Assembly: GCA_042691655.1 (NCBI GenBank)
Contig: CP170506.1
Span: forward strand, 4,154,001-4,218,000
Source of the DNA: UBA695 sp042691655
Lineage (GTDB): Bacteria; Verrucomicrobiota; Verrucomicrobiia; Chthoniobacterales; Chthoniobacteraceae
DNA: 64,000 nucleotides
Reading direction: 5' to 3'
Part shown: piece after piece, positions 43,079-51,427 of the stretch
Layout of the letters: every line of letters starts with the position of its first letter
How positions within the stretch are numbered: position 1 is the stretch's first letter
The notes under the pieces: model-generated
Seen by the model: only the letters and a program-made list of their open reading frames with translations
Databases searched by the model: none
Told to the model about the DNA's origin: nothing
Translations under genes and position numbers: made by a program

Positions 43079-43101
43079 AAAAATCCCAGCTTTCTCCGGC
43101 T

Positions 43102-43332
43102 CTAGATGCCGGATTCGAGGTCGATCAAGCGTTGCAGCGCTTCCGCGAAATCGTGGAAAGCGGCCGCGGGCAGCATGATCGTGTCCCGGCGTCCCCCGAC
43201 GTCCTCGGTGATCTTCAAAAAACGGCCCCGGGCATTCTCTTTGAGATCGAGAAAGAAAATCTTCCGGTCCACGTTAATCTTCTCCGATGCCAGCGGTTCG
43301 TTAACCTGGCGTTCTCCTGAATCGTTAATCAT
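43102..43332 (-). CDS. PUR-alpha-type nucleic-acid-binding protein (DUF3276-like)
   Basis: 76 residues from ATG 43332 (a start at 43371 adds 13). The pattern KIFFLDLKENARGRFLKITED and IMLPAAAFHDFAEAL matches bacterial PUR repeats: a four-strand sheet plus helix that binds single-stranded DNA or RNA. Such proteins are common in Bacteroidetes, Spirochaetes and Verrucomicrobia. Its own terminator follows. Confidence 0.8.
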   Translation of the reverse strand: MINDSGERQVNEPLASEKINVDRKIFFLDLKENARGRFLKITEDVGGRRDTIMLPAAAFHDFAEALQRLIDLESGI

Positions 43333-43486
43333 AGATTTATTGCCGTCCGCTCGGGTTTGCCTCACCCGCACTCTTGGGCAGTCCCCCTACTCTACGAACC
43401 TTGTTTGGACACGCAACCAGATTTTATTTGCAGCCGAATCACAAAAAGTAAAAAAAGGTCTCTTGGCTTTTTCAGGAGATTCCCCC

Positions 43487-44269
43487 ATGACGCCCCTTTT
43501 CCTCGTCGACGCTTTTACCCAACACCCGTTTTCGGGCAATCCGGCGGCAGTTTGCGTCCTGGCCACCCCCGGCGATGAGCATTGGATGCGGCTGGTGGCG
43601 CGGGAAATGAACCTCTCTGAAACGGCGTTTCTACACGGGCAGGGCTCAGAGTGGTCGCTGCGCTGGTTCACCCCGGCGGTGGAAGTGCGCCTCTGCGGCC
43701 ACGCGACCCTCGCGGCGGCGCACATTCTTTGGGAAAAGGGGCTGGCCGACAAAAACCGGCAGTTGGCCTTCGCCACGCTCAGCGGCCGCCTGACCGCCAC
43801 CCGCAAGGGAAACGCCGTGGAACTCAATTTTCCCGCGACCCCCGCCGAGGCGGTCCCCGAGCCGGAAGGGCTGGCCCATGCGCTCGGCTGCAAGCCGCTC
43901 TGGACCGGTCGCAGCAGCCTGGATTACCTGGTGGAGGTAGAGAACGAGGCAACGCTGCGCACCCTGCACCCCGATCTGGGGCAGCTCGCCAAACTCCCCG
44001 TGCGCGGGGTGATCGTCACCTCCCGAAGCGATTCGTATGATTTTGTCTGCCGGTTTTTCGCCCCCGCCGCGGGGATCAACGAAGACCCGGTGACGGGCTC
44101 GGCCTTCTGTGCGCTGGGCCCCTACTGGCAGCCGAAGCTCTGCAAGGACGACCTGAGCGTTTACCAGGGCAGCGAGCGCGGCGGGACGGCAAAGGTCTGC
44201 GTGCGCGGCAACCGCGTGCTCATCGCCGGGGATGCCGTGACGATGGGCCGCGTGGAACTCAACGAGTAA
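43487..44269 (+). CDS. PhzF-family isomerase/epimerase
   Basis: 260 residues from ATG 43487, with AGGAGA 7 bases upstream. The N-terminal LVDAFTQHPFSGNPAAVCVL and the catalytic-type MNLSETAFL with Glu are typical, as are CGHATLAAAHIL and GINEDPVTGSAF in the second half. Family members isomerise small cyclic metabolites; substrate unknown. Confidence 0.88.
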   Translation: MTPLFLVDAFTQHPFSGNPAAVCVLATPGDEHWMRLVAREMNLSETAFLHGQGSEWSLRWFTPAVEVRLCGHATLAAAHILWEKGLADKNRQLAFATLSGRLTATRKGNAVELNFPATPAEAVPEPEGLAHALGCKPLWTGRSSLDYLVEVENEATLRTLHPDLGQLAKLPVRGVIVTSRSDSYDFVCRFFAPAAGINEDPVTGSAFCALGPYWQPKLCKDDLSVYQGSERGGTAKVCVRGNRVLIAGDAVTMGRVELNE

Positions 44270-44308
44270 GGCGACTCTACAGTCCCACACCAAAAAGTTC
44301 AAAGCCCC

Positions 44309-44533
44309 TCACCGCCGCATAAGCCACAGCACCAGCGTCAGAATGAGGCTCAGCAAGATGCAGGTCGTCAGCGGGAAGTAGAACGTCATTCCCGGCTTCT
44401 GCACGTAGAGATCGCCCGGGAGCCGTCCGAGCGGGATTTTCCCCGAGAGCTTCCAGAGAAACAGCCCCACCAAGGCCAGCACGATGCCCGCGCCCAGGAG
44501 CAGCTTGCCCAGTTCCGCTGTGCCGGGACCCAT
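44309..44533 (-). CDS. DUF2905 small membrane protein
   Basis: 74 residues with two membrane helices (about 8-28 and 50-72) and the conserved linker KIPLGRLPGDLYVQKPG, which defines DUF2905. Function unknown. It begins 4 bases after the bifunctional nuclease gene and is probably co-transcribed. Confidence 0.85.
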   Translation of the reverse strand: MGPGTAELGKLLLGAGIVLALVGLFLWKLSGKIPLGRLPGDLYVQKPGMTFYFPLTTCILLSLILTLVLWLMRR

Positions 44534-44537
44534 GGGG

Positions 44538-45029
44538 TTAGTGCCCCTCTCCTTCTCCCCCGCCCTCGCCCTCGTCGCCTTCTTCGTTGGACTCCTCGGC
44601 CATTTTGCGGAGAATCTCGCTCATGTCCTCGACCTCGTCCCACACCTCCCGGGTCACGTAGATCGGGGCGTGCTGGGCGACCGCTAGGGCGATGCCGTCG
44701 CTGGGCCGGGCGTCTAGCTCGATGATTTTGCGGGCTTGCAGCTCGTTTTCCGCGCTGATGATGAGCCGGGCGAAATAAGTGGCCGTTTTGAGGTCGTTAA
44801 TGACCACGCGCTCCACCTTGGCGCCGAGGGCGGCCATGAGGCTGCCCATCAGGTCGTGCGTCAGCGGGCGCTCCTTGTGCACGCCGCTCATGAGCATCGT
44901 AATGGCGGTACCCACCACGTCGTCGACGTAAATGACGAACGATTTGGCTTCGTTGCCGAGAAACACCGCGCGCCCCGCAGCCGTGGGCAGCACGGCGCGA
45001 ACTTTCACTTCAACGACGGGCTTGTTCAT
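44538..45029 (-). CDS. Bifunctional nuclease family protein (DUF151)
   Basis: 163 residues. Segments FVIYVDDVVGTAITMLM, KERPLTHDLM and ELDARPSDGIALAVAQHAPIYV are the signature of the DUF151/BFN family, reported to have DNase and RNase activity. The C-terminus is an acidic Glu/Gly-rich tail (about 143-163). Role in this organism unknown. Confidence 0.9.
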   Translation of the reverse strand: MNKPVVEVKVRAVLPTAAGRAVFLGNEAKSFVIYVDDVVGTAITMLMSGVHKERPLTHDLMGSLMAALGAKVERVVINDLKTATYFARLIISAENELQARKIIELDARPSDGIALAVAQHAPIYVTREVWDEVEDMSEILRKMAEESNEEGDEGEGGGEGEGH

Positions 45030-45122
45030 AGTTGCAACCTAACAGCGCGGGCCTTGAAAAACAAGGGATCCCGCACGGCGTCATACCGGGTTTAAACGCC
45101 CGATTTGCGCGGTTTACGCGGT

Positions 45123-45599
45123 TTAATAAGGGGTGACGATATACCGTTTCCCCGGGTCCAGCGCGGCGGGGCCGTTGGTGAAAATCGGAGCGGGCGTGGC
45201 GCTGCGCAGCTGGTAGCCGGTGAGGACGAACTCCGGGTAGAAGCCGTTGCTGGCCGGTTCGTACACCGTGGCTCCGGAGAAGTACCCGCTGAGCTTGTAC
45301 TCGTACCCGTTGTCCATGCCGAGCGTGCCGCCTTCGCGGTCCGGGGCCAGACGCTTGTTCTCGTTGAGCATCACCAATTTAGCTGCGGTCCACGGTTCGC
45401 CCGGCTTGCGGATGTAACCCCAGAACTTGTAGTCGTTCTTAAAGTACCGGCGGCCAACGAAGTAATTCCCGCGCGGTTCCGTCTGGATCTGGGCGAGCAT
45501 CTCCTCGCGTGCGGCGGCGGCGGAACGGTCGAAGGTGGCGCAGCCGGGCAGGAGCGCAAGGGCACTCGCGACGGCCAGGGCGAAAAGAGCGGTTTTCAT
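45123..45599 (-). CDS. Predicted lipoprotein, function unknown
   Basis: 158 residues from ATG 45599. The N-terminal signal ends in the lipobox LLPGC, so the mature protein starts with the lipid-modified Cys. The remainder is beta-rich (NYFVGRRYFKNDYKFWGYI, GMDNGYEYKLSGYFSGATVYE). No known domain is recognised. It lies 23 bases after the DUF4380 gene on the same strand. Confidence 0.75.
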   Translation of the reverse strand: MKTALFALAVASALALLPGCATFDRSAAAAREEMLAQIQTEPRGNYFVGRRYFKNDYKFWGYIRKPGEPWTAAKLVMLNENKRLAPDREGGTLGMDNGYEYKLSGYFSGATVYEPASNGFYPEFVLTGYQLRSATPAPIFTNGPAALDPGKRYIVTPY

Positions 45600-45622
45600 T
45601 GTGGAAGATGAGTTACAAGTTG

Positions 45623-46537
45623 CTAGAGCCCGAAGCCTTCCAGGATCGGGGCGATCCACTCACCGAGGTCTTGTTCCTGAAGCGAAGGGGGCTGGGCCAC
45701 GCCGCCGACCAGGTACCAGTGCTCCGTGTGTTCCACGGATTGCCCGGGCGCGAGGGTCTTGAGCGGGCTGAGGCTCTCGATTTCGAGCATTTCCGGGTTA
45801 GTAAAGGTCTCGAAGTTACAGCCGAAGTCGGTATAGACCGCGCCGGGCACGTAATCGATCGTTTTGATAAAGAGCGTCTCGCCATTGAGGTAGGCCACCC
45901 ATTTCCCCGTGTGCCGCAGGCCGAGCTTGGTCGGGCCGCCCTCCGGCGTCTGGCGCAGGGTGATGAAATCGCTGCCAAAGCGCCAGCGGGCGTCGGTCAT
46001 GTCCGTGTAGGGCCACGGGACAAGGAGGCGGTTGGGGAGCAAATCGCGCGGATGCTCGCCGAGCTCGGGCAGGGGGATGATCTCCAAGCCGCCGGGGGCC
46101 ATGACGCTCATGCCCCAGGAGGAGACCTCGACGGGCTTCTCGCTTTCGTTGACCAGCTTGTGGTGGACGGTGACGTGGGTGGAGTTCTCCTCCAGCGTGA
46201 GGGTCAGCAGCTTGCGCAGGCCAAAGGGAGCCGACGCCGGGGTATCGAGCTTGATGCCGTTGGGGAGCAGCTCATGGACGACGGGCGAATTATCGAGCGC
46301 GTAGCTCACATCCCCCTCCGGGGCGACCCAGAGGCGGTGACCGCCGCGGATCATCCATTCCGACTCCCCGCTGCCGCCCATTTGCTCGGGGAAGTTTTTG
46401 AACACATTCGCGCCACGGGGCGCATTGTAGGCGATGACGCGGGGGCCGACGTCGAGCGTGACGATGAGTTCCGCGTGGTCATTACTGATCGCAGCGTTGT
46501 GCTGCCAACCTTCGTAAGGAACTTTCTGAATTTGCAT
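45623..46537 (-). CDS. DUF4380 (aldose-epimerase-like) protein
   Basis: 304 residues. The pattern AELIVTLDVGPRVIAYN near the start and GHRLWVAPEG matches the DUF4380 group of galactose mutarotase-like beta sandwiches, common in Verrucomicrobia and Planctomycetes. Probably cytosolic since no signal peptide is visible. A carbohydrate substrate is likely but unproven. Confidence 0.8.
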   Translation of the reverse strand: MQIQKVPYEGWQHNAAISNDHAELIVTLDVGPRVIAYNAPRGANVFKNFPEQMGGSGESEWMIRGGHRLWVAPEGDVSYALDNSPVVHELLPNGIKLDTPASAPFGLRKLLTLTLEENSTHVTVHHKLVNESEKPVEVSSWGMSVMAPGGLEIIPLPELGEHPRDLLPNRLLVPWPYTDMTDARWRFGSDFITLRQTPEGGPTKLGLRHTGKWVAYLNGETLFIKTIDYVPGAVYTDFGCNFETFTNPEMLEIESLSPLKTLAPGQSVEHTEHWYLVGGVAQPPSLQEQDLGEWIAPILEGFGL

Positions 46538-46631
46538 GGCTCTTAGAATTGGATGCGAGGGGGAGGCCGCAATAGTTGCCCGGCTTGGGGCCGATTGAAA
46601 AGCACGAATTCAACGGGAAAACCCCGTGTCT

Positions 46632-47105
46632 TTAACGCGCCGGGCGCTTACGGCTCTCGACCGGGAAAACCCAGAAGTGGTAGAGCAGGAACTTGAAGCC
46701 GCCGACGAAGAACTGCGTGGCCACAATGTCGAGATCAAGGGGGATTTTCCCCAGGGCCAGCTTGAGATTAAAGTCCGTGTGCTTGAGGAAGGAGAGCAGG
46801 GTGGACTGGGCGGCCCACATCAGCACCACGGCGGCGAGGTAGCGGGCCAGCGCATCGCGCCGCCGGGAGTCGCCCCGGAAGTTGATGAAATAGTTCCAGA
46901 CGAAGAAAAAGCAGGTGCTCACCCCCACGCTGCACGCGGAAATGGCCGTCAGCGAGAGGTCGGTGTGAGCCTTGAGATACTTGAACGGGGTCGAGATCAC
47001 CAGATAGTTGACCACCGCCCCCGCGAGGAACCAAAAGATGCGGGAGCGCAGGGTCTGTTTCGTCTTGGCGGGCGAAACGGGGGCCGCTTGGAGGTCTTGA
47101 TCCAT
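46632..47105 (-). CDS. GtrA-like membrane protein
   Basis: 157 residues with four membrane segments, starting around residue 23. The pattern FLAGAVVNYLVISTPFKYL and FFFVWNYFINFRG is the GtrA family, small flippase-like proteins that move polyprenyl-linked sugars or assist glycosyltransferases. No O-antigen genes are adjacent. Confidence 0.85.
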   Translation of the reverse strand: MDQDLQAAPVSPAKTKQTLRSRIFWFLAGAVVNYLVISTPFKYLKAHTDLSLTAISACSVGVSTCFFFVWNYFINFRGDSRRRDALARYLAAVVLMWAAQSTLLSFLKHTDFNLKLALGKIPLDLDIVATQFFVGGFKFLLYHFWVFPVESRKRPAR

Positions 47106-47206
47106 GGTTTATCTAGAGCATGCCCTGAGGGAAATATCCAGCAAAGACCGAGGCCCAGCCCCGTGTACCGCCTTGCGCTTTGGGGCTGTCTCTTTAAAGT
47201 AAAGCC

Positions 47207-47827
47207 ATGCCTTCCCGCTCCGCGAAACCCCGCATCCTCCTCGGAGCCCTCGTCCTGCTGGCGCTCGCCGTGGCCGGGGCTTGGTGGGCATGGCCCCAGA
47301 AGGCTCTGCCCTCCCGAGGCGGCCTCTACCTCCCGTGGAGCCTGGAGCTGGCCGTCCCCTCCTTCCGCCAGGGCGATTCCCGCTGGGGCAAGGAACCGCT
47401 GGGCGACACCGTCGGAACCCTCTCGGGAGAGGGGTGCGCCGTCACCTCTGCCGCCATGGTGCTGGCCGCTTACGGCGTGGATACCGACCCCGGGCGGCTC
47501 AACGGCTATCTGACCCGCAACGGCGGCTACGTTGGCCAGGGCTGGCTGGTCTGGGAAAAAGCCGCCGAATTCACCCCTGGCCGCTGCGAAAAAGCCTACG
47601 AGAACGACGCTTCCTTTGCCCGGATCGACTGGAACCTCCTGCGGGGCAACCCGGTCATCGTCCGAGTCCGTTTCCCAGGCGGGCCGACGCACTTCGTCGT
47701 CATCGCGGGCAAGCGGGGCTGGGATTACCTGATCCGCGACCCCGGTCGGGGGGCCGAACGCGGCCTCTACCCCCTCGCCGACCTCTCCCCCAACGTCGAA
47801 GCCCTGCGCTATTACCGCCGTTTGTAG
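47207..47827 (+). CDS. Membrane-anchored C39-like cysteine peptidase
   Basis: 206 residues. One N-terminal membrane helix (about 10-29), then a papain-like C39_2 domain. The catalytic Cys is 77 (GEGCAVTSAAM), the His is 162 (PTHFVV) and the Asp is 178 (IRDPG). It is likely a periplasmic or surface peptidase. Substrate unknown. Confidence 0.85.
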   Translation: MPSRSAKPRILLGALVLLALAVAGAWWAWPQKALPSRGGLYLPWSLELAVPSFRQGDSRWGKEPLGDTVGTLSGEGCAVTSAAMVLAAYGVDTDPGRLNGYLTRNGGYVGQGWLVWEKAAEFTPGRCEKAYENDASFARIDWNLLRGNPVIVRVRFPGGPTHFVVIAGKRGWDYLIRDPGRGAERGLYPLADLSPNVEALRYYRRL

Positions 47828-47850
47828 AAACCAGACAGTATGAGGAATTT

Positions 47851-47925
47851 ATCAGGAACTCAGGAACTCAGGAAAAAGGCAGAAAAGATTTTCTTCTTCT
47901 TTTCCTGAGTTCCTGAGTTCCTGAT
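47851..47925. repeat. Perfect 26-bp inverted repeat of the GGAACTCA octamer family
   Basis: Arms 47851-47876 and 47900-47925 are exact reverse complements (ATCAGGAACTCAGGAACTCA and so on) around a 23-base loop. Each arm has two full GGAACTCA units. It lies between the C39 gene and xerD. Confidence 0.95.
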
Positions 47926-47947
47926 TAAAAAACCAAATAGATCTCCC

Positions 47948-48862
47948 ATGCCCCGTCCCCCGAAAAAGCCCCGCCCCAGCGCCGACCGCCATGTCGCGGC
48001 CTTCCTGGAGGCCATCGACTCCGAGCGGAACCTTTCCGCCCACACCGTCGAGAACTACCGGCACGCCCTGGAGCTGTTCCGCGCCTGCGGCACCCCGCCC
48101 TCATGGCGCGAGTGCAAGGCCGAGCATTTCCGCAAATTCCTCTTTGAAGAAATGAAAAACGGGCTCGCTCGCGCCTCGGTGCGGCTCCATTTCGCCGCGC
48201 TGCGGAGCTTCTACCGCTTCCTGGTCGAGCGCCACGGCTTCAAGACCAACCCGCTCAAGGAAGTCCAGCTCCCCAAGGCCGAGCAGAAGCTCCCCATCGT
48301 GCTGACTCCGGCGCAAGTGGAGGCCCTGCTCACCGCCCCGCTCAAAGTCAAGCCCACGCCCAAGGCCCCGGCGTGGCTCCCCCTGCGCGATGCCGCCATT
48401 CTGGAGCTTTTTTACTCCTCCGGCCTGCGCATCGCCGAGCTGGCCGGCCTCAACATCGCCGATCTTGACCCCTACACCGAGACCGTGCGCGTCATGGGCA
48501 AGGGGCGCAAAGAGCGCATCTGCCCCGTCGGCACCCCGGCCCTCAACGCCATCCAGACCTACCGACTCGCCGCCAAACTCGAAGGCGGCCCCCTCTTTTT
48601 ATCCAAACTGCGCAAGCGCCTCTCCACGCGCAACATCACCGCCATGCTGGAGAAATACGTCCTCCTGGCGGGCCTGCCGCGCGGCATCACCCCCCACAAA
48701 CTGCGCCATTCCTTCGCCACCCACCTCCTGGACAACGGCGCGGACCTGCGCAGCGTCCAGATGCTCCTGGGCCACGCCAGCCTCTCCACCACGCAGATCT
48801 ACACCCACGTCTCCGTGGAGCGGATGAAGAAAGTCTACAACAACGCCCACCCGCGCGCCTGA
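47948..48862 (+). CDS. xerD: XerC/XerD-type tyrosine recombinase
   Basis: 304 residues. N-terminal SAM-like core-binding domain (residues about 14-95) and C-terminal catalytic domain. The tyrosine-recombinase residues are visible: Arg in SSGLRIAELAGL, Lys in GKGRKERICP, HxxR in HKLRHSFATHLL, His in LLGHASLSTTQIYTHV and the following Tyr. The length and motifs fit housekeeping XerC/D that resolve chromosome dimers at dif. No dif site was found here. It is bracketed by two hairpins of the GGAACTCA family. Confidence 0.9.
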   Translation: MPRPPKKPRPSADRHVAAFLEAIDSERNLSAHTVENYRHALELFRACGTPPSWRECKAEHFRKFLFEEMKNGLARASVRLHFAALRSFYRFLVERHGFKTNPLKEVQLPKAEQKLPIVLTPAQVEALLTAPLKVKPTPKAPAWLPLRDAAILELFYSSGLRIAELAGLNIADLDPYTETVRVMGKGRKERICPVGTPALNAIQTYRLAAKLEGGPLFLSKLRKRLSTRNITAMLEKYVLLAGLPRGITPHKLRHSFATHLLDNGADLRSVQMLLGHASLSTTQIYTHVSVERMKKVYNNAHPRA

Positions 48863-48870
48863 GATTCAAC

Positions 48871-48931
48871 TCATCAGGACTCATGAAAAGAAATCTTTGC
48901 CTTTTTCCTGAGTTCCTCAAGTTCCTGATGA
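48871..48931. repeat. Degenerate hairpin of the GGAACTCA octamer family
   Basis: The left arm TCATCAGGACTCATGAAAAG (48871-48890) and right arm (48902-48931, ending TTCCTGATGA) pair at the outer nine bases and imperfectly inside. The left arm has lost about one unit compared with the right. It begins 9 bases after the xerD stop. Confidence 0.85.
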
Positions 48932-48974
48932 AAAAACCAAAGCAACGGTACTCGTAGCGACAGGAAAAAAAAGA

Positions 48975-49002
48975 TTGCAAATCCTTCCGGGGGCTCTAGA
49001 TT
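48975..49002 (+). promoter_or_regulatory. Possible rpsN promoter
   Basis: TTGCAA and TAGATT with a 16-base spacer lie 26 bases upstream of the rpsN ATG, with an AAAGAA-type ribosome site between. The match to the sigma-70 consensus is moderate. Confidence 0.4.
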
Positions 49003-49027
49003 GTTCGCCCTTTCTAAAGAATTTTAT

Positions 49028-49297
49028 ATGGCTAAAACGAGCTGGATCGAAAAAGAAAAACGCAAACGCCTTACTGTTGCGAAATACGCCGCCCTGCGCG
49101 CTGAACTCAAAGCGAAGGGCGACTATGTCGGCTTGCAACAGCTTCCGCGCGACGCCAGCCCTGTGCGCCTCGTCAATCGTTGCCGCGCCAGTGGCCGCCG
49201 CCATGGCTTTATCCGCCGCTTCCAACTTTCCCGTATCGCCTTCCGCGAGCTGGCTTCCAACGGCCTCATCCCCGGGATCACGAAGTCGAGCTGGTAA
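49028..49297 (+). CDS. rpsN: 30S ribosomal protein S14 (uS14), zinc-free form
   Basis: 89 residues from ATG 49028. The start MAKTSWIEKEKRKRL and LVNRCRASGRRHGFIRRFQLSR are typical. The zinc-binding CxxC pair of the alternative form is absent, so this is the long zinc-independent type. It stands alone rather than in the spc operon, suggesting an unlinked S14 gene. Confidence 0.95.
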   Translation: MAKTSWIEKEKRKRLTVAKYAALRAELKAKGDYVGLQQLPRDASPVRLVNRCRASGRRHGFIRRFQLSRIAFRELASNGLIPGITKSSW

Positions 49298-49428
49298 TCC
49301 AGCCCGGCCTATCTTGGTCCCGCGCGGCATCCGCCGACGGTTTCCATTTTAACTGATTTTCGGCTCGCCGTGAGTTCGCGGCGAGCCGTTGCTTTTGGAA
49401 AGATTCGGTTCCCTTCGCGGAATCACTT

Positions 49429-50799
49429 ATGAATTTTACGATGTTGCTGGCCCTATCCACGGCCTCCGCGCCCGCGGCGGAGTGGGAATCGGCCGACGTC
49501 ATCATCCTTAAGCTCCTGGTCATTGGCGTACTGGTGCTCCTGAACGCGTTTTTCGTCGCCTCGGAGTTCTCCATCGTCAAGGTGCGCTCCACCCAGCTGG
49601 AGCCGCTGATCGAGGAAGGGGATGCGCGCGCCAAGCTTTCGGGCGAGATCACCCGGCACCTCGACGCCTATCTTTCCGCCACCCAGCTCGGCATTACACT
49701 GGCCAGCCTTGGCCTGGGGTGGCTGGGCGAACCGTTCCTGGCCCGGATGGTGGAGCCGTTTTTCCATCTGGCGGGCATCAGCAATATGGCGCTGGTCCAC
49801 ACGGTTTCCTTCGCCCTCGCCTTTTCGTTCATCACCATCGCCCACATCGTCATGGGCGAGCTGGTGCCCAAGACCCTCGCTATTCGCAAGCCGCTTTCGG
49901 CCACGCTCTGGGTCTCCCGGCCGCTGCATTGGTTCGCCATCGGGTTCGGCCCGGCCATCGCGCTGCTCAATAACGCGGCCAATTTCATCCTCGCGCGCTG
50001 CTTCAAAGTGCAGCCCGCCAGCGAGCACGAAATCGGCCACAGCGAGGAAGAGTTGCGCGTCATCCTGACCGAAAGCGAGAAGGCCGACGAAGTCTCCCCG
50101 ATGGGCAAAGAGATCCTGATCAACGCCCTCGACCTGCGGCGGCTCGTTGTGCGCGACATCATGACACCGCGCGGCGAAGTGGTGACGCTCGACCTGGAAA
50201 ACAGCTTCGAGGAGAACCTGAAAATCTCCCAGGATTCGCGCCACACCCGCTTCCCCCTTTGCCAGGGGCACCTGGACAACACCATCGGCCTGGTTCACAT
50301 CAAAGACCTGATGGGCCTGACCCTGGCCCACAAAGCCGCGCCGGACCTCGCCACCATCAAACGGGAGATCCTCCCCGTGCCGGAAATGATGCCGCTGGAG
50401 AAGCTCCTCAAGCTCTTTCTGACCAAGCACGCCCACCTGGCGCTGGTCGTGGACGAGTACGGCGGCACGGTCGGCATCGTGACGCTGGACAACGTCATGG
50501 AGGAGCTCGTCGGCTCGATCCAGGACGAATTCGACGTCGAGGAAGCGGAGTTCCGCCGGATCAGCGACAACGAATTTTACGTCAAGGGCATCTTCGGCCT
50601 CTACGAGCTCAACGACGTCGCCGGGCTCGACCTGGAGAGCCCGGACGTGAGCACCATCGGCGGCTACGTCACGAACCTGATCGGCCGCCTTCCTTCGCAG
50701 GGCGAAAAGGTCTCCATCGACGGCTACGAAGTCACCATCTCGAAGTGCGATGGACGCCGCGTGGAGCAGCTCCACTTTAAGCGGAAGCCGGAGGCGTAG
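49429..50799 (+). CDS. CNNM/CorC-family membrane protein (DUF21-CBS-CorC)
   Basis: 456 residues. An N-terminal DUF21 domain with about four membrane spans (VLLNAFFVASEFSIVKVR at the start), two CBS domains (about 215-345, with IMTPRGEVVTL and VDEYGGTVGIVTLDNVMEELVG) and a C-terminal CorC_HlyC domain. The family exports Mg2+ or other divalent cations; older annotations call it hemolysin. It is a single transcription unit. Confidence 0.92.
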   Translation: MNFTMLLALSTASAPAAEWESADVIILKLLVIGVLVLLNAFFVASEFSIVKVRSTQLEPLIEEGDARAKLSGEITRHLDAYLSATQLGITLASLGLGWLGEPFLARMVEPFFHLAGISNMALVHTVSFALAFSFITIAHIVMGELVPKTLAIRKPLSATLWVSRPLHWFAIGFGPAIALLNNAANFILARCFKVQPASEHEIGHSEEELRVILTESEKADEVSPMGKEILINALDLRRLVVRDIMTPRGEVVTLDLENSFEENLKISQDSRHTRFPLCQGHLDNTIGLVHIKDLMGLTLAHKAAPDLATIKREILPVPEMMPLEKLLKLFLTKHAHLALVVDEYGGTVGIVTLDNVMEELVGSIQDEFDVEEAEFRRISDNEFYVKGIFGLYELNDVAGLDLESPDVSTIGGYVTNLIGRLPSQGEKVSIDGYEVTISKCDGRRVEQLHFKRKPEA

Positions 50800-50878
50800 G
50801 TTTTAACCGGGAAAATTTGGTACAAAAAGGGAGCCTTGAATATTTTCAAGTTTGGCTAAGGCGATCATGCAGATGGCA

Positions 50879-51415
50879 TTAGGAGTAAACGAATTCCAAT
50901 TTTTTAAACCAGTGCTGGTTGCCAAACTGATCAATAATCGCAACGTCTGCCTTAAAAGGCACTCCTATATCTTGTGCTGGAGGATGAAGCCAGAACCAGA
51001 AATGAAGTGTGCTAACACATCCTACGGGAACGATGCATTCAGGGCTAGAATACTCTGAATTTTGGGCCGTAACTGACATGTTGCCGATAATGTATCGGTT
51101 TTTTAGTGCGTAGCGTTTTTTGAGTTTTGCTCCTGTAATGTGGATGTCGTGCTTTGAAATGTTGGTGACAGAAAATTCGCCGACAATCTGCATTACCTTT
51201 TGTTCTTCTTGCCCAGCCACATGCCCCATATGCCACCAACAAGGAACTGTGGTGGGTTGAAGAATCACGGTCTTCGATGGAATATGAGGCTCAAGCAAGT
51301 TTGCCAGCCAGTGCCTAGCTTTTCCAAGATAGCCGATTTTCCCCAAAAGGCCCACTATACCCCCACCCCCCAAAATGGAGAGAAGGAGGCCAATATAGGT
51401 GAGATCAAGCTTCAT
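50879..51415 (-). CDS. Hypothetical membrane-anchored protein, AT-rich orphan
   Basis: 178 residues. One N-terminal membrane helix (about 6-25, LLLSILGGGGIVGLLG), then a soluble region with no recognised domain (EFSVTNISKHDIHITGAK, then a Trp-rich FWFWLHPPAQD). Its codons are clearly lower in GC than all neighbours, which suggests recent acquisition. It lies 12 bases after the prfC stop, so may ride on that transcript. Confidence 0.65.
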   Translation of the reverse strand: MKLDLTYIGLLLSILGGGGIVGLLGKIGYLGKARHWLANLLEPHIPSKTVILQPTTVPCWWHMGHVAGQEEQKVMQIVGEFSVTNISKHDIHITGAKLKKRYALKNRYIIGNMSVTAQNSEYSSPECIVPVGCVSTLHFWFWLHPPAQDIGVPFKADVAIIDQFGNQHWFKKLEFVYS

Positions 51416-51427
51416 TAGTATCAGAGG

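Noticed and set aside
47948..48862. Phage or integron integrase
   Set aside because: Length, N-terminal domain and motifs fit housekeeping XerC/XerD, and no phage or cassette genes or att sites are adjacent.
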